Shown here piece by piece: positions 44,294-52,837 of a stretch of DNA of 64,000 bases. Source of the stretch: Flavobacterium taihuense (GTDB lineage: Bacteria; Bacteroidota; Bacteroidia; Flavobacteriales; Flavobacteriaceae); contig NZ_JAHWYN010000014.1 of assembly GCF_019351435.1 (NCBI RefSeq), positions 54,563 through 118,562 of the forward strand, written 5' to 3'. Below the pieces are notes generated by a model, which worked only from the letters and a program-made list of their open reading frames with translations, was not told where the DNA came from and did not search any database. Numbering within the stretch: position 1 is the stretch's first letter; each line of letters begins with the position of its first letter. Made by a program: the position numbers and the translations under genes.

Positions 44294-47200
44294 ATGAAAA
44301 ACAAAAAATTTCCTAAATTAATTTGTGATGCCAATGAAGCGGTTGCTATTATAGCTCATAAAACAAATGAAGTCTGCGCTATTTATCCCATCACACCCTC
44401 TTCGCCTATGGGCGAGCATGCAGAGCTTTACAGTTCTAAAGGTAAAAAAAACATTTGGAATAATGTTCCTAGAATTATTGAATTGCAAAGTGAAGGTGGC
44501 GCGGCAGGTACTGTTCACGGGGCTTTGCAAGCTGGAGCTTTGACTACAACTTTTACTGCCTCGCAAGGTTTATTGTTGATGATTCCTAATATGTACAAAA
44601 TTGCAGGAGAATTATTGCCCTGCGTTATCCATGTAGCGGCCAGAACAATCGCCACTCACGCTTTATCTATTTTTGGTGATCACTCCGATGTAATGGCATG
44701 CAGACAAACAGGATTTTCTATGTTGTTTGGTGGATCCGTTCAAGAAGCACATGATTTTGCCCTAATTTCACAAGCAACAACATTAAAAACACGAGTGCCA
44801 ATTATGAATATTTTTGATGGTTTCAGAACTTCTCACGAAATCTCAAAAATAGATGCTATTCCAGACGATATCATTATAGCAATGATACCCGATGATAAAG
44901 TTATGGAACATAAAAAAAGATCATTAGATCCTGACCATCCCGTGTTAAGAGGAACAACCCAAAATCCCGATGTGTTTTTTCAAGCCAGAGAAGCCGCAAA
45001 TTTATTTTTTGATAAAGTCCCTAGTAAAGTTCAGGAAACTATGGACGAATTCTATGAGCATACCGGACGCAAATATAATTTGTTTGATTATATAGGACAT
45101 CCAGAAGCCGAACGAGTAATCATAGTTATGGGATCAGCCGAAGGTCCTGTAAAAGAAGCCCTAGACGTTATGATAGCGCAAGGTGAAAAAGTAGGAGTTG
45201 TATTAGTTCGTTTATTTAGACCCTTTTCTATTGCCCATTTCATTGAAAAGCTACCAAAAACTGTTCAGAAAATAGCTGTTTTAGACCGAACAAAAGAGCC
45301 GGGTAGCATTGGTGAACCTTTATATTTGGATATTGTCTCTGCTTTTGTCGAAAGTGGTAGAAAAATGCCAGTTATAATAGGAGGTCGTTATGGTTTATCT
45401 TCTAAAGAGTTTACTCCGGCAATGGTAAAAGGAATTTATGATGAGCTTTTAAATGACAAACCTAAAAACCATTTTACTATTGGTATAAATGACGATGTAA
45501 CTTTTAAAAGCCTATACTATGACCCTGTATTTGATAGTAAATCAACAACTATTAATTGTATGTTTTATGGTTTAGGGTCAGATGGTACCGTTGGAGCGAA
45601 TAAAAACTCCATCAAAATCATTGGTGAAACTACCGATAATTATGTACAAGGTTATTTTGTTTACGACTCCAAAAAAGCGGGTGCCCAAACTATTTCACAT
45701 TTGCGTTTTGGTCCAAACCCAATTAACTCCAATTATTTAATTGATAAAGCCGATTTCATAGCCAGTCATAAATTTAATTTCATCGAAAAATTCAATATGA
45801 TTGCCGACTTAAAACAAGGAGGTACCTTTTTGCTAAATTCTCCTTATCCAAAAGATGAAATTTGGGATAAATTACCCCAAAAAATTCAAAAAGGAATTAT
45901 TGACAAAGAAGCAAAATTCTATGTAATTGATGCAACCCGCGTTGCTCAGGAAGCCAATCTTGGTAAAAGAGCCAATACGATCTTGCAAACCTGCTTCTTT
46001 GCTATTTCAGGGATTTTACCAAAAGACGAAGCCATTCAAAAAATCAAAAATGCTATTGTTAAGTCCTATTCTCACAAAGGAGAAAAGGTTGTAAACATGA
46101 ATTTTAATGCGGTGGACAAATCACTCGAAAATTTGCATTTAGTTGATTATCCAAAAGTAGCAACAAGTGAAAAATCAATGTTATCGGCAATGAGAAATGC
46201 CCCAGACGGCTTTGTTAAAGATGTATTGGAAAAAATATTGGCTGGTTTTGGAGATGAACTTCCTGTAAGCGCTTTCACAGTGGATGGAACTTTCCCTACT
46301 GGAACTTCACAATACGAAAAAAGCGGAATTGCTGATTTTATTCCAATTTGGGATGACGAAAATTTGTGCACACAATGTAATAAATGCATCGCCATTTGTC
46401 CTCACGCAGCCATTCGATCTAAAGTAGTTTCAAATGATGAATTGTTTGGGCTACCAGTATCTCTCAAAAAAGTACCTACAATAGGAAGGCCTTTTGCTAA
46501 TGACAAAGAATCCTATATTTTGCAAGTTTCACCAGAAGATTGTACTGGCTGTGATCTTTGCGTAGCGGTTTGTCCAGCCATCAGTAAAGAGAAAGAAAAC
46601 TTTAAAGCCATCAATATGCATAGAAAAATTGATGTTGATGTCGAAGAAAATGTAAACTGGAACTATTTCGTCAACTTACCGTATTATGACAGAACGGTTT
46701 TGCAAACAACCAACGTAAAAGGAGCTCAATTTTTAGAACCTCTATTTGAATTCTCAGGAGCATGTTCCGGTTGTGGTGAAACCCCTTACATTAAATTACT
46801 TACTCAATTGTACGGAGACAGCATTATGATAGCCAATGCTACAGGATGTTCTTCTATTTATGGAGGTAATTTACCAACGACTCCCTATAAAACCAATGAA
46901 TTTGGCAGAGGACCCGCTTGGGCAAACTCTCTTTTTGAAGATAATGCCGAGTTTGGTTTGGGTATGAGATTAGGTTTGTCAAAAAAACAAGAAATTGCCG
47001 TTGATTTATTAAAATCATTGGAAACAGAAATTGGTAGCGAAATAGTACAGTCTATTTTAAATAATACTGAAGAAACAGAAATCCTTAAAAAAGAAAAATT
47101 TGCTCAAATTAATGCACTAAATAAAGTATTAGCCAATTTGGAAAATAATGCTGACGCCAAAAAATTAAGTCAATTAACAGAATACCTGCGCAAGAAAGCC

Positions 47201-47830
47201 GTTTGGATTCTTGGTGGTGATGGCTGGGCTTATGATATTGGTTATGGCGGTGTTGACCACGTTTTATCCACTGGGGAAGATATTAATATTATGGTATTAG
47301 ATACCGAAGTCTATTCTAACACTGGAGGACAAGCCTCAAAATCAACTCCTCTTGGGGCTAGTGCCAAATTTACTATTGCGGGCAAAAAAACCAGTAAAAA
47401 AAATCTGGCGCTACAAGCTATTTCTTATGGAAATGTATATGTTGCCCAAATTGCAATTGGAGCTAAAGATTTACAAACCCTAAAAGCAATTGAGGAAGCT
47501 GCCGCTTATCCTGGACCATCATTGATTATTGCTTACTCTCATTGTGGCGAACATGGTTATGACTTGAAAAATGCAATTTCCCAACAAGAAAAAGCTGTTG
47601 AGACAGGTTATTGGCCACTCTTTAGATTTGACCCTTCTAAACCGAAAGGAGAACGTTTTAAATTAGATTCTAAAATGCCTAGCGCACCATTAGGCGAATT
47701 TATGTATAATGAAACCCGTTTTTCTAGAGTAGCAAAACAAGATCCTAAACTTGGAGCAGAATTGCTTCAAAGAGCACAAGAAGAAGTGGAATCCAAATGG
47801 GAAAGATTGGAACTTTATAGAGACATGTAA
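44294..47830 (+). CDS. nifJ: pyruvate:ferredoxin (flavodoxin) oxidoreductase
   Basis: 1178 aa from the ATG at 44294, which matches single-chain enzymes of about 1170 aa; an in-frame ATG at 44237 is closer to a promoter-like ATAATTTG and would be nearly leaderless. Domains: pyrimidine-binding (about 10-240; CAIYPITPSSPMGEHAE), transketolase C-like, gamma domain (about 410-630; GLGSDGTVGANKNSIK), two [4Fe-4S] motifs (CTQCNKCIAICP about 692, CTGCDLCVAVCP about 749), and the C-terminal TPP domain with CSGCGETPY (about 823) and GGDGWAYDIGYGG (about 974). It converts pyruvate and CoA to acetyl-CoA, CO2 and reduced ferredoxin. It adds a second ferredoxin-reducing enzyme beside the kor-nuo operon. 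Confidence 0.97.
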   Translation: MKNKKFPKLICDANEAVAIIAHKTNEVCAIYPITPSSPMGEHAELYSSKGKKNIWNNVPRIIELQSEGGAAGTVHGALQAGALTTTFTASQGLLLMIPNMYKIAGELLPCVIHVAARTIATHALSIFGDHSDVMACRQTGFSMLFGGSVQEAHDFALISQATTLKTRVPIMNIFDGFRTSHEISKIDAIPDDIIIAMIPDDKVMEHKKRSLDPDHPVLRGTTQNPDVFFQAREAANLFFDKVPSKVQETMDEFYEHTGRKYNLFDYIGHPEAERVIIVMGSAEGPVKEALDVMIAQGEKVGVVLVRLFRPFSIAHFIEKLPKTVQKIAVLDRTKEPGSIGEPLYLDIVSAFVESGRKMPVIIGGRYGLSSKEFTPAMVKGIYDELLNDKPKNHFTIGINDDVTFKSLYYDPVFDSKSTTINCMFYGLGSDGTVGANKNSIKIIGETTDNYVQGYFVYDSKKAGAQTISHLRFGPNPINSNYLIDKADFIASHKFNFIEKFNMIADLKQGGTFLLNSPYPKDEIWDKLPQKIQKGIIDKEAKFYVIDATRVAQEANLGKRANTILQTCFFAISGILPKDEAIQKIKNAIVKSYSHKGEKVVNMNFNAVDKSLENLHLVDYPKVATSEKSMLSAMRNAPDGFVKDVLEKILAGFGDELPVSAFTVDGTFPTGTSQYEKSGIADFIPIWDDENLCTQCNKCIAICPHAAIRSKVVSNDELFGLPVSLKKVPTIGRPFANDKESYILQVSPEDCTGCDLCVAVCPAISKEKENFKAINMHRKIDVDVEENVNWNYFVNLPYYDRTVLQTTNVKGAQFLEPLFEFSGACSGCGETPYIKLLTQLYGDSIMIANATGCSSIYGGNLPTTPYKTNEFGRGPAWANSLFEDNAEFGLGMRLGLSKKQEIAVDLLKSLETEIGSEIVQSILNNTEETEILKKEKFAQINALNKVLANLENNADAKKLSQLTEYLRKKAVWILGGDGWAYDIGYGGVDHVLSTGEDINIMVLDTEVYSNTGGQASKSTPLGASAKFTIAGKKTSKKNLALQAISYGNVYVAQIAIGAKDLQTLKAIEEAAAYPGPSLIIAYSHCGEHGYDLKNAISQQEKAVETGYWPLFRFDPSKPKGERFKLDSKMPSAPLGEFMYNETRFSRVAKQDPKLGAELLQRAQEEVESKWERLELYRDM

Positions 47831-47856
47831 TACCGTCCGATTTCAGCATTTGCAAC

Positions 47857-47893
47857 AAAACCTGCACAGAAATAAGCCCGTGCAGGTTTTTTA
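47857..47893 (+). terminator. Rho-independent terminator after nifJ
   Basis: AAAACCTGCAC (47857-47867) pairs with GTGCAGGTTTT (47880-47890), 12-base loop, then T run. It lies 26 bases after the nifJ stop and may also act weakly on the convergent ketosynthase transcript. Confidence 0.85.
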
Positions 47894-47934
47894 TTTAGTG
47901 GTATCTAGTAAATAAACAAGAACTTATGTTTATA

Positions 47935-49209
47935 TCAATTCTTAAATTTCTTAAAAACAACACAACCATTAACATCGCCAAAACCAAAACTGGCTTTCAG
48001 AATAATATTCAAATCTTTTTCAAGCAGTTCCTGAGGAATTCTTGAAGAATCAATTATGGCTGTGATTTCGGGATGTAAGTCCTCACAATTTTGATTAGGA
48101 AAAACAAATCCTTGATGCAATTGCAAAACACTCGCTACACTTTCAATACTTCCAGCTGCCGATAAACAATGTCCTACAGTCGATTTTAATGAATTAATAT
48201 AAGGAAAATCTATACCGCTTCTGTTTAAAGCAATACTCCAATTTGAAATTTCTAAACTATCCTTTGTCGTTGCCGTAAGATGACCATTAATGGCATCTAC
48301 TTCTTGACCAGTAATACCAGCATTTTCCATCGCTTTTTGAATGCATTTTTGAACAGCCACAGGATTCGGCGCTGTTAAAGACCCCAAACCTCTTTGCCCT
48401 CCCGAATTTAAGGCTCCGCCTAAAACTTCGGCATATATTCTGGCTCCTCTCGCTAAGGCAGTTTCTAAATCTTCTAGAACCAAAGCCCCGGCTCCACTAG
48501 CAGGAACAAATCCTGAAGCACTTGCAGACATGGGTCTTGAGCCAGTTTCAGGTGCATCATTATGCTTAAAAGTACATACTCGCATCGCATCAAATCCTCC
48601 CCAAATGTAAGGTCCAGAATCACTCGTACTTCCTGCTAAAATTCTCTTGGCCTGTCCCGATTTTATACGATCAAAAGCCATAATTATACTTTCAGCCCCT
48701 GTTGTACAGGCTGAAGAATTGGTGGTAACTTGATTACCCAAACCCAATTTGCCCGCCAAATAAGCACTGATACCACTATTCATCGTTTGAATAACACTTG
48801 TGCTTCCTAAATTCCGAGTTTTAAAATCATCAATCTTATAAATGCTTTCTCTAAATTTTTCTATTCCAGATGTTCCTGCTCCAAAAATTGTTCCACTATC
48901 CCAATCAGGATCGTCTTCTATTTCCATTGATAAGCCTGCATCTTTCCAAGCATCAATTCCGGCGATAACACCATACAAAATACCGGTTGCATTAAAATTT
49001 TTAAACTCCAACTCGGTAAAATAGTTCAAGGCCAATTCATTTGAAACATCTGGCAGTCCAGCAATTTGACAGGAAAATTTCAATCTTTCTAATTCCTCAA
49101 AATGTCTGATTCCAGAAATACCGTTTTTTATAGCATGTTCAAACGCATCCAGTCCCACCCCATTTGGAGCAACTACACCAAGACCCGTTATGACAACTCG
49201 ATTTTTCAT
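47935..49209 (-). CDS. beta-ketoacyl-ACP synthase (KASII/FabF-like) of the type III PKS cluster
   Basis: 424 aa thiolase-fold condensing enzyme. Active-site triad intact: C168 (NSSACTTGAES), H310 (NGHLTATTKDSLE) and H347 (TVGHCLSAAGSIES). The second motif reads GHLTATTKD rather than the common AHGTSTPLND, a sign of a specialised ketosynthase rather than housekeeping FabF. It should elongate an ACP-bound acyl chain. It is the last gene of the minus-strand operon after the dehydratase (12-base gap). Probable role: making a starter acyl chain for the type III PKS, with the ACP perhaps supplied from 30.2 kb. Confidence 0.9.
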   Translation of the reverse strand: MKNRVVITGLGVVAPNGVGLDAFEHAIKNGISGIRHFEELERLKFSCQIAGLPDVSNELALNYFTELEFKNFNATGILYGVIAGIDAWKDAGLSMEIEDDPDWDSGTIFGAGTSGIEKFRESIYKIDDFKTRNLGSTSVIQTMNSGISAYLAGKLGLGNQVTTNSSACTTGAESIIMAFDRIKSGQAKRILAGSTSDSGPYIWGGFDAMRVCTFKHNDAPETGSRPMSASASGFVPASGAGALVLEDLETALARGARIYAEVLGGALNSGGQRGLGSLTAPNPVAVQKCIQKAMENAGITGQEVDAINGHLTATTKDSLEISNWSIALNRSGIDFPYINSLKSTVGHCLSAAGSIESVASVLQLHQGFVFPNQNCEDLHPEITAIIDSSRIPQELLEKDLNIILKASFGFGDVNGCVVFKKFKN

Positions 49210-49221
49210 TTTAATTGTATT

Positions 49222-49650
49222 TTAAATCATCATTCCTGAGATTGTCCCGCTGCAAACTGTTTCTTTTTTCTCATTTTGCATACTCACTTTGCATTTTAAC
49301 TTTCCAAATCTGAAATAGATTTTTTGAGAAATAACAGTTACTTTTTGATTTGGAAAAACAGGTTTTAAAAATTCGATTTCAGCTGATGCTAAAGCGATTA
49401 ATGAATTTGAATTTAATTTATCATTTAATAGAAATATACCCAAACAAACCAAACCAATTTGAGCCATCACTTCGATCAAAATGACTCCTGGCGTAACTGG
49501 ATTATCTTTAAAATGCCCTTTGTAAAAATCTAAAGCAGCATCAAAAGTATATTCTCCCTCCACTCCATTTTCATTAATTTTGATGATTTTATCCACAAAC
49601 AAAAACGGTTTGGAATACGGCAATTTCGATAAAATATCTTTTTTATCCAT
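49222..49650 (-). CDS. 3-hydroxyacyl-ACP dehydratase (FabZ-like hot-dog)
   Basis: 142 aa from the ATG at 49650; a frame open to 49713 would overlap the PKS gene by 44 bases. The FabZ active site is present: H46 (GHFKDNPVTPGV) and E60 (LIEVMAQIG), and the start ILSKLPYSKPFLFVDKI is the usual FabZ beginning. It dehydrates 3-hydroxyacyl-ACP. Compared with FabZ the rest is diverged, in line with a pathway-specific enzyme. Between the type III PKS (19-base gap) and ketosynthase genes. Confidence 0.88.
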   Translation of the reverse strand: MDKKDILSKLPYSKPFLFVDKIIKINENGVEGEYTFDAALDFYKGHFKDNPVTPGVILIEVMAQIGLVCLGIFLLNDKLNSNSLIALASAEIEFLKPVFPNQKVTVISQKIYFRFGKLKCKVSMQNEKKETVCSGTISGMMI

Positions 49651-49669
49651 TGATTTATTGTAAAAGAAT

Positions 49670-50722
49670 CTAAAACTGTAACAAAACTCTTTGAGCCGAA
49701 AATCCGGGTCCAAAGCTTAACATCAAACCTTTAGAGCCTTTTTGCGGTTTTTTATCCATAAATCGCTCTAAAACATACAATACGGTTGCACTTGACATAT
49801 TTCCATAAAGCTTTAAAACTTCTTTCGTGTCATCAATATTTTTTCCATATCCTGAAAAGAGATCTTCTACAATTTGTACAATTTTTTTTCCACCTGGATG
49901 AAAAATCAAATGATCGACATCTTCTATTTCCATATTGTTCTTTTTCAGAAAAGGATGAATAATAGCTTCAAAATGTGACGCAATAGTTTCTGGAACTTCG
50001 ATATCCAAAATCATTTGCAAACCAGAATTCGTTAATTTGAATCCCATCATATGAATATTGTCGTAAAAATGATACATCTCTTCGGCAATAATCTCAGGTC
50101 CTTCCTCATCTTCAACCGAAGAAAGCAAAACACAGGCAGCACCATCACCAAAAATAGCAGCACTTACTATGTTTGCCATCGAATAATCATTCAATTGAAA
50201 AGTAGCTGTCGGACTTTCAACCGCAATAACTGCAGCTCTCTTTCCAGGATTGGCCTGAAGAAAGTTTTTAGCATAAATAATCCCCGATATTCCTGCTGCA
50301 CAACCCATTTCGGTAACAGGCAACCGTATAATATCCTGCCGCAATTTCAAACTATTAATCAAATAAGCATCCAACGAAGGAATCATTATTCCTGTACAGC
50401 TTACCGTGATGATATAATCCAACTCTTCGGGCTGCCATTGCGCTTTTTTCAAAGCTTTATCCAAGACTTTTTCACCCAAATCAATTACTTCCCTAACATA
50501 AATATCATTTTTAGCTTCAAACGATGAGCTTTCAAAAACTTCTATCGGATCCATAATCGAATATCTTTTGTCGACTGCTGCTCCCTCAAATATTTTTTTT
50601 ACTTTTCGAATAAAACGTTCCTCCTGACCTTCTAACCAAATATCCAAAAAAGGAAGAATTTCTTCGGTTGTTCTTGAAAACTTAGGCAATTGCTTGCTAA
50701 CACATTTAATTTTTACACTCAT
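49670..50722 (-). CDS. type III polyketide synthase (chalcone/stilbene synthase family)
   Basis: 350 aa, standard length. Catalytic triad C141 (TEMGCAAGISG), H275 (LIFHPGGKKIV) and N308 (LYGNMSSATVLYVLE), and the C-terminal GFGPGxSxQ-type loop reads SFGPGFSAQRVLL. It condenses an acyl starter with malonyl-CoA units into an alkyl pyrone or resorcinol-type product without an ACP. Closest functional precedent: Streptomyces SrsA and Azotobacter ArsB/ArsC, which make alkylresorcinols. The following/preceding genes for methyltransferase and FAD enzyme mirror the srsABC set. Product inferred, not shown. Confidence 0.94.
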   Translation of the reverse strand: MSVKIKCVSKQLPKFSRTTEEILPFLDIWLEGQEERFIRKVKKIFEGAAVDKRYSIMDPIEVFESSSFEAKNDIYVREVIDLGEKVLDKALKKAQWQPEELDYIITVSCTGIMIPSLDAYLINSLKLRQDIIRLPVTEMGCAAGISGIIYAKNFLQANPGKRAAVIAVESPTATFQLNDYSMANIVSAAIFGDGAACVLLSSVEDEEGPEIIAEEMYHFYDNIHMMGFKLTNSGLQMILDIEVPETIASHFEAIIHPFLKKNNMEIEDVDHLIFHPGGKKIVQIVEDLFSGYGKNIDDTKEVLKLYGNMSSATVLYVLERFMDKKPQKGSKGLMLSFGPGFSAQRVLLQF

Positions 50723-50764
50723 TATTTTTTTGTCAATTTTGAAATATAAAATTTCAAATTGTTA

Positions 50765-51484
50765 CTATTTCTCCACAATCCATTGGTAACGAAAAGCCCA
50801 TTTCCACTGAATACTATATTTTTTAAATTTTAAATTTTCTGAAAACCCGATCAATTCTTTCTTCTTAAAGCCTCTTAAAATAGAGGTCAAACCATCTTCT
50901 CGTGACATTTTATTTAATCTAAAAACAATGCAAAACCCTTGAAATAATCGATAAGCAATTCCACTTCTGTGCAAATCATTCACCACAAAACCAAGCCTTG
51001 AATTTTTATTAAATAATGCTAATAATTTGACAATTTCACTGTTTTTAAAATGATGTAAAGTCAAAGTGCACAATGCTATATCGTATTTTAATTCATTAAA
51101 AGATTCACTAAAAATATCTTCAAACCTATACTTGATATTTGGATATTTCACGGATAAATCAATTGCGTAATTTATAGTAAAATTATTAGCATCAACCCCA
51201 ATAAGTTCTAAATTCAAATTATTTTGCAAACCGAAATCAGCTAATTTTCGCAACATATCTCCATTTCCACAACCAACATCCACAATGGTGATTGAATTTA
51301 AATGAGGAACTTTTTTGAGTAATTTTCGAACCCCTCTCAAAGTCAATTGATTCCCTCCTAAAAGCTGGTTTATAGATGCAATTTTATCTAGAGCTTCTTT
51401 CAATTCGTCGCCTTCTAAATCAAAATCATCCATGATTTCTGGCTCGTCCGTTCTATTTTGTGTATTTACAAGCACTAATTTCAA
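50765..51484 (-). CDS. class I SAM-dependent methyltransferase of the type III PKS cluster
   Basis: 239 aa. SAM-binding motif I VDVGCGNGDM (68-77), followed by motif II-like ELIGVDANNF and a post-motif ALCTLTLHHF. Start codon is TTG at 51482-51484; an in-frame stop lies three codons upstream, and M19 (51430) is the only nearby ATG alternative. The TTG start is preferred because the sequence RTDEPEIMDDFDLEG appears to belong to the conserved N-terminus. By analogy with SrsB it would methylate a resorcinol or quinol ring. It lies between the FAD enzyme (45-base gap) and PKS genes. Confidence 0.87.
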   Translation of the reverse strand: MKLVLVNTQNRTDEPEIMDDFDLEGDELKEALDKIASINQLLGGNQLTLRGVRKLLKKVPHLNSITIVDVGCGNGDMLRKLADFGLQNNLNLELIGVDANNFTINYAIDLSVKYPNIKYRFEDIFSESFNELKYDIALCTLTLHHFKNSEIVKLLALFNKNSRLGFVVNDLHRSGIAYRLFQGFCIVFRLNKMSREDGLTSILRGFKKKELIGFSENLKFKKYSIQWKWAFRYQWIVEK

Positions 51485-51529
51485 ATTATTTTAAATTAAT
51501 ATTCCAATTACTATTACTATAAAAATGCA

Positions 51530-52660
51530 TCATTCAACAGAAATTAGCTTGCCGTGTGTTTGCTTTATAATGATTGGTATTAAAAATGGAAATTTAATCA
51601 TTATCCACATCAAAAACTTGTAAAATTTTTGGTTTTGCAGTATAAATGTCAAAATACGTCCAATTCTTAATCTTTTTTCAAAATTACCCTTCCATTCTGC
51701 AATGTACTTTTTCTCTAATTCCTCACGAGATTTTATTTCATTACTATAAACTTTTCCTATTAATTCTGATACTATCTTAGCACTATGAATTGCCATTGCC
51801 ATTCCATTTCCGCACAAAGGATGAATAAGTCCTGCCGTATCGCCAATCATTAAAATATGATTTTCCACTGTTTCTTTTTTATCAAATGACACCTGACTAA
51901 TCGTTAAAGGAGCTTCAAAAAGCATTTTACTCCTATCAAAAATTAATTTCAGATGTGGATTCTTAACTACAATTTGATTTTGATAATCCTCAATATTTTT
52001 AAATCTTTTGAAAGACTCATAACTAGCCAAGTAACAAATATTAATCGCATCATTTTCTACTTTCGAAACCCCACAATAACCCCCTTCAAAATTATGCAAA
52101 CTCACTAAATTATTTGGAAATTCACCTGAATAATGAGCTTTTACAGCTAACCAATGTGATTTTTTTTGAACAAATGACCTTTTTAATTTCTGATCAATAG
52201 TAGATCGTTTTCCAAAAGCTCCTATTACAATTGATGAGGTAAAAATCCCACTATTTAAAGTTGAAATCTTGAAACTATCATTTTCATAAACAATATCATC
52301 AACACTATCCTGCATGATTTCACACCCCATTTCGATGGCTTTTTTACATAAAAAAGCATCCAGAGCAAATCGGCTAACACCAAACCCTCCAAGTGGTAGA
52401 TCACAATTGATTTTGGTTCCGTCTGCAGTTGAAAACTCCAGTTTCGAGATATGAGTGGGGTTTAATTCGGATATATTTAGTGAAAGCCAATCCAAATAAG
52501 GAATTATTTCATTTGAGATGTATTCTCCGCAAACCTTATGCTTCGGATATTCACTTTTTTCGATCAAAACGACTTTTATGCCAATTTTAGACAAATGTAT
52601 GGCTGCCGTAAGTCCGGCCAATCCTCCTCCAACAATGGTAACTCCTTTAGAAACATCCAT
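51530..52660 (-). CDS. FAD-dependent oxidoreductase (aromatic hydroxylase/GGR-like)
   Basis: 376 aa from the ATG at 52660; the frame continues upstream to 52903 but that part runs through the promoter region and into dnaX on the other strand. FAD motif GGGLAG at 11-16 (TIVGGGLAGLTAAI), the KHKVCGEYIS motif (about 42-52) and the second dinucleotide motif GDTAGLIHPLCGNGM (about 275-289). It belongs to the PHBH/geranylgeranyl reductase-like flavoproteins. By analogy with SrsC, it would hydroxylate a phenolic ring to a quinol. First gene of the five-gene operon, divergent from dnaX. Confidence 0.88.
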   Translation of the reverse strand: MDVSKGVTIVGGGLAGLTAAIHLSKIGIKVVLIEKSEYPKHKVCGEYISNEIIPYLDWLSLNISELNPTHISKLEFSTADGTKINCDLPLGGFGVSRFALDAFLCKKAIEMGCEIMQDSVDDIVYENDSFKISTLNSGIFTSSIVIGAFGKRSTIDQKLKRSFVQKKSHWLAVKAHYSGEFPNNLVSLHNFEGGYCGVSKVENDAINICYLASYESFKRFKNIEDYQNQIVVKNPHLKLIFDRSKMLFEAPLTISQVSFDKKETVENHILMIGDTAGLIHPLCGNGMAMAIHSAKIVSELIGKVYSNEIKSREELEKKYIAEWKGNFEKRLRIGRILTFILQNQKFYKFLMWIMIKFPFLIPIIIKQTHGKLISVE

Positions 52661-52787
52661 AGAAAAGTCATTTAATAACAATAAGGAATTAATCCTTGGT
52701 GAAAATACACAAATGTTATTTGAAAAGCGAATCGAACTGGTAATTTTACAAGAAAATAATAACCTCATAAAATTAAAATTTAGGAAC

Positions 52788-52818
52788 TTGTTTTTTGATT
52801 TTTCAAGTCCTATATTTG
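52788..52818 (+). promoter_or_regulatory. promoter of dnaX
   Basis: TTG at 52788-52790, a 20-base spacer and TATATTTG at 52811-52818: a good match to the Bacteroidota promoter, 20 bases before the dnaX ATG. The intergenic region also serves the FAD gene on the minus strand. Confidence 0.7.
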
Positions 52819-52837
52819 CTTTCGAATAAAAAAACCT

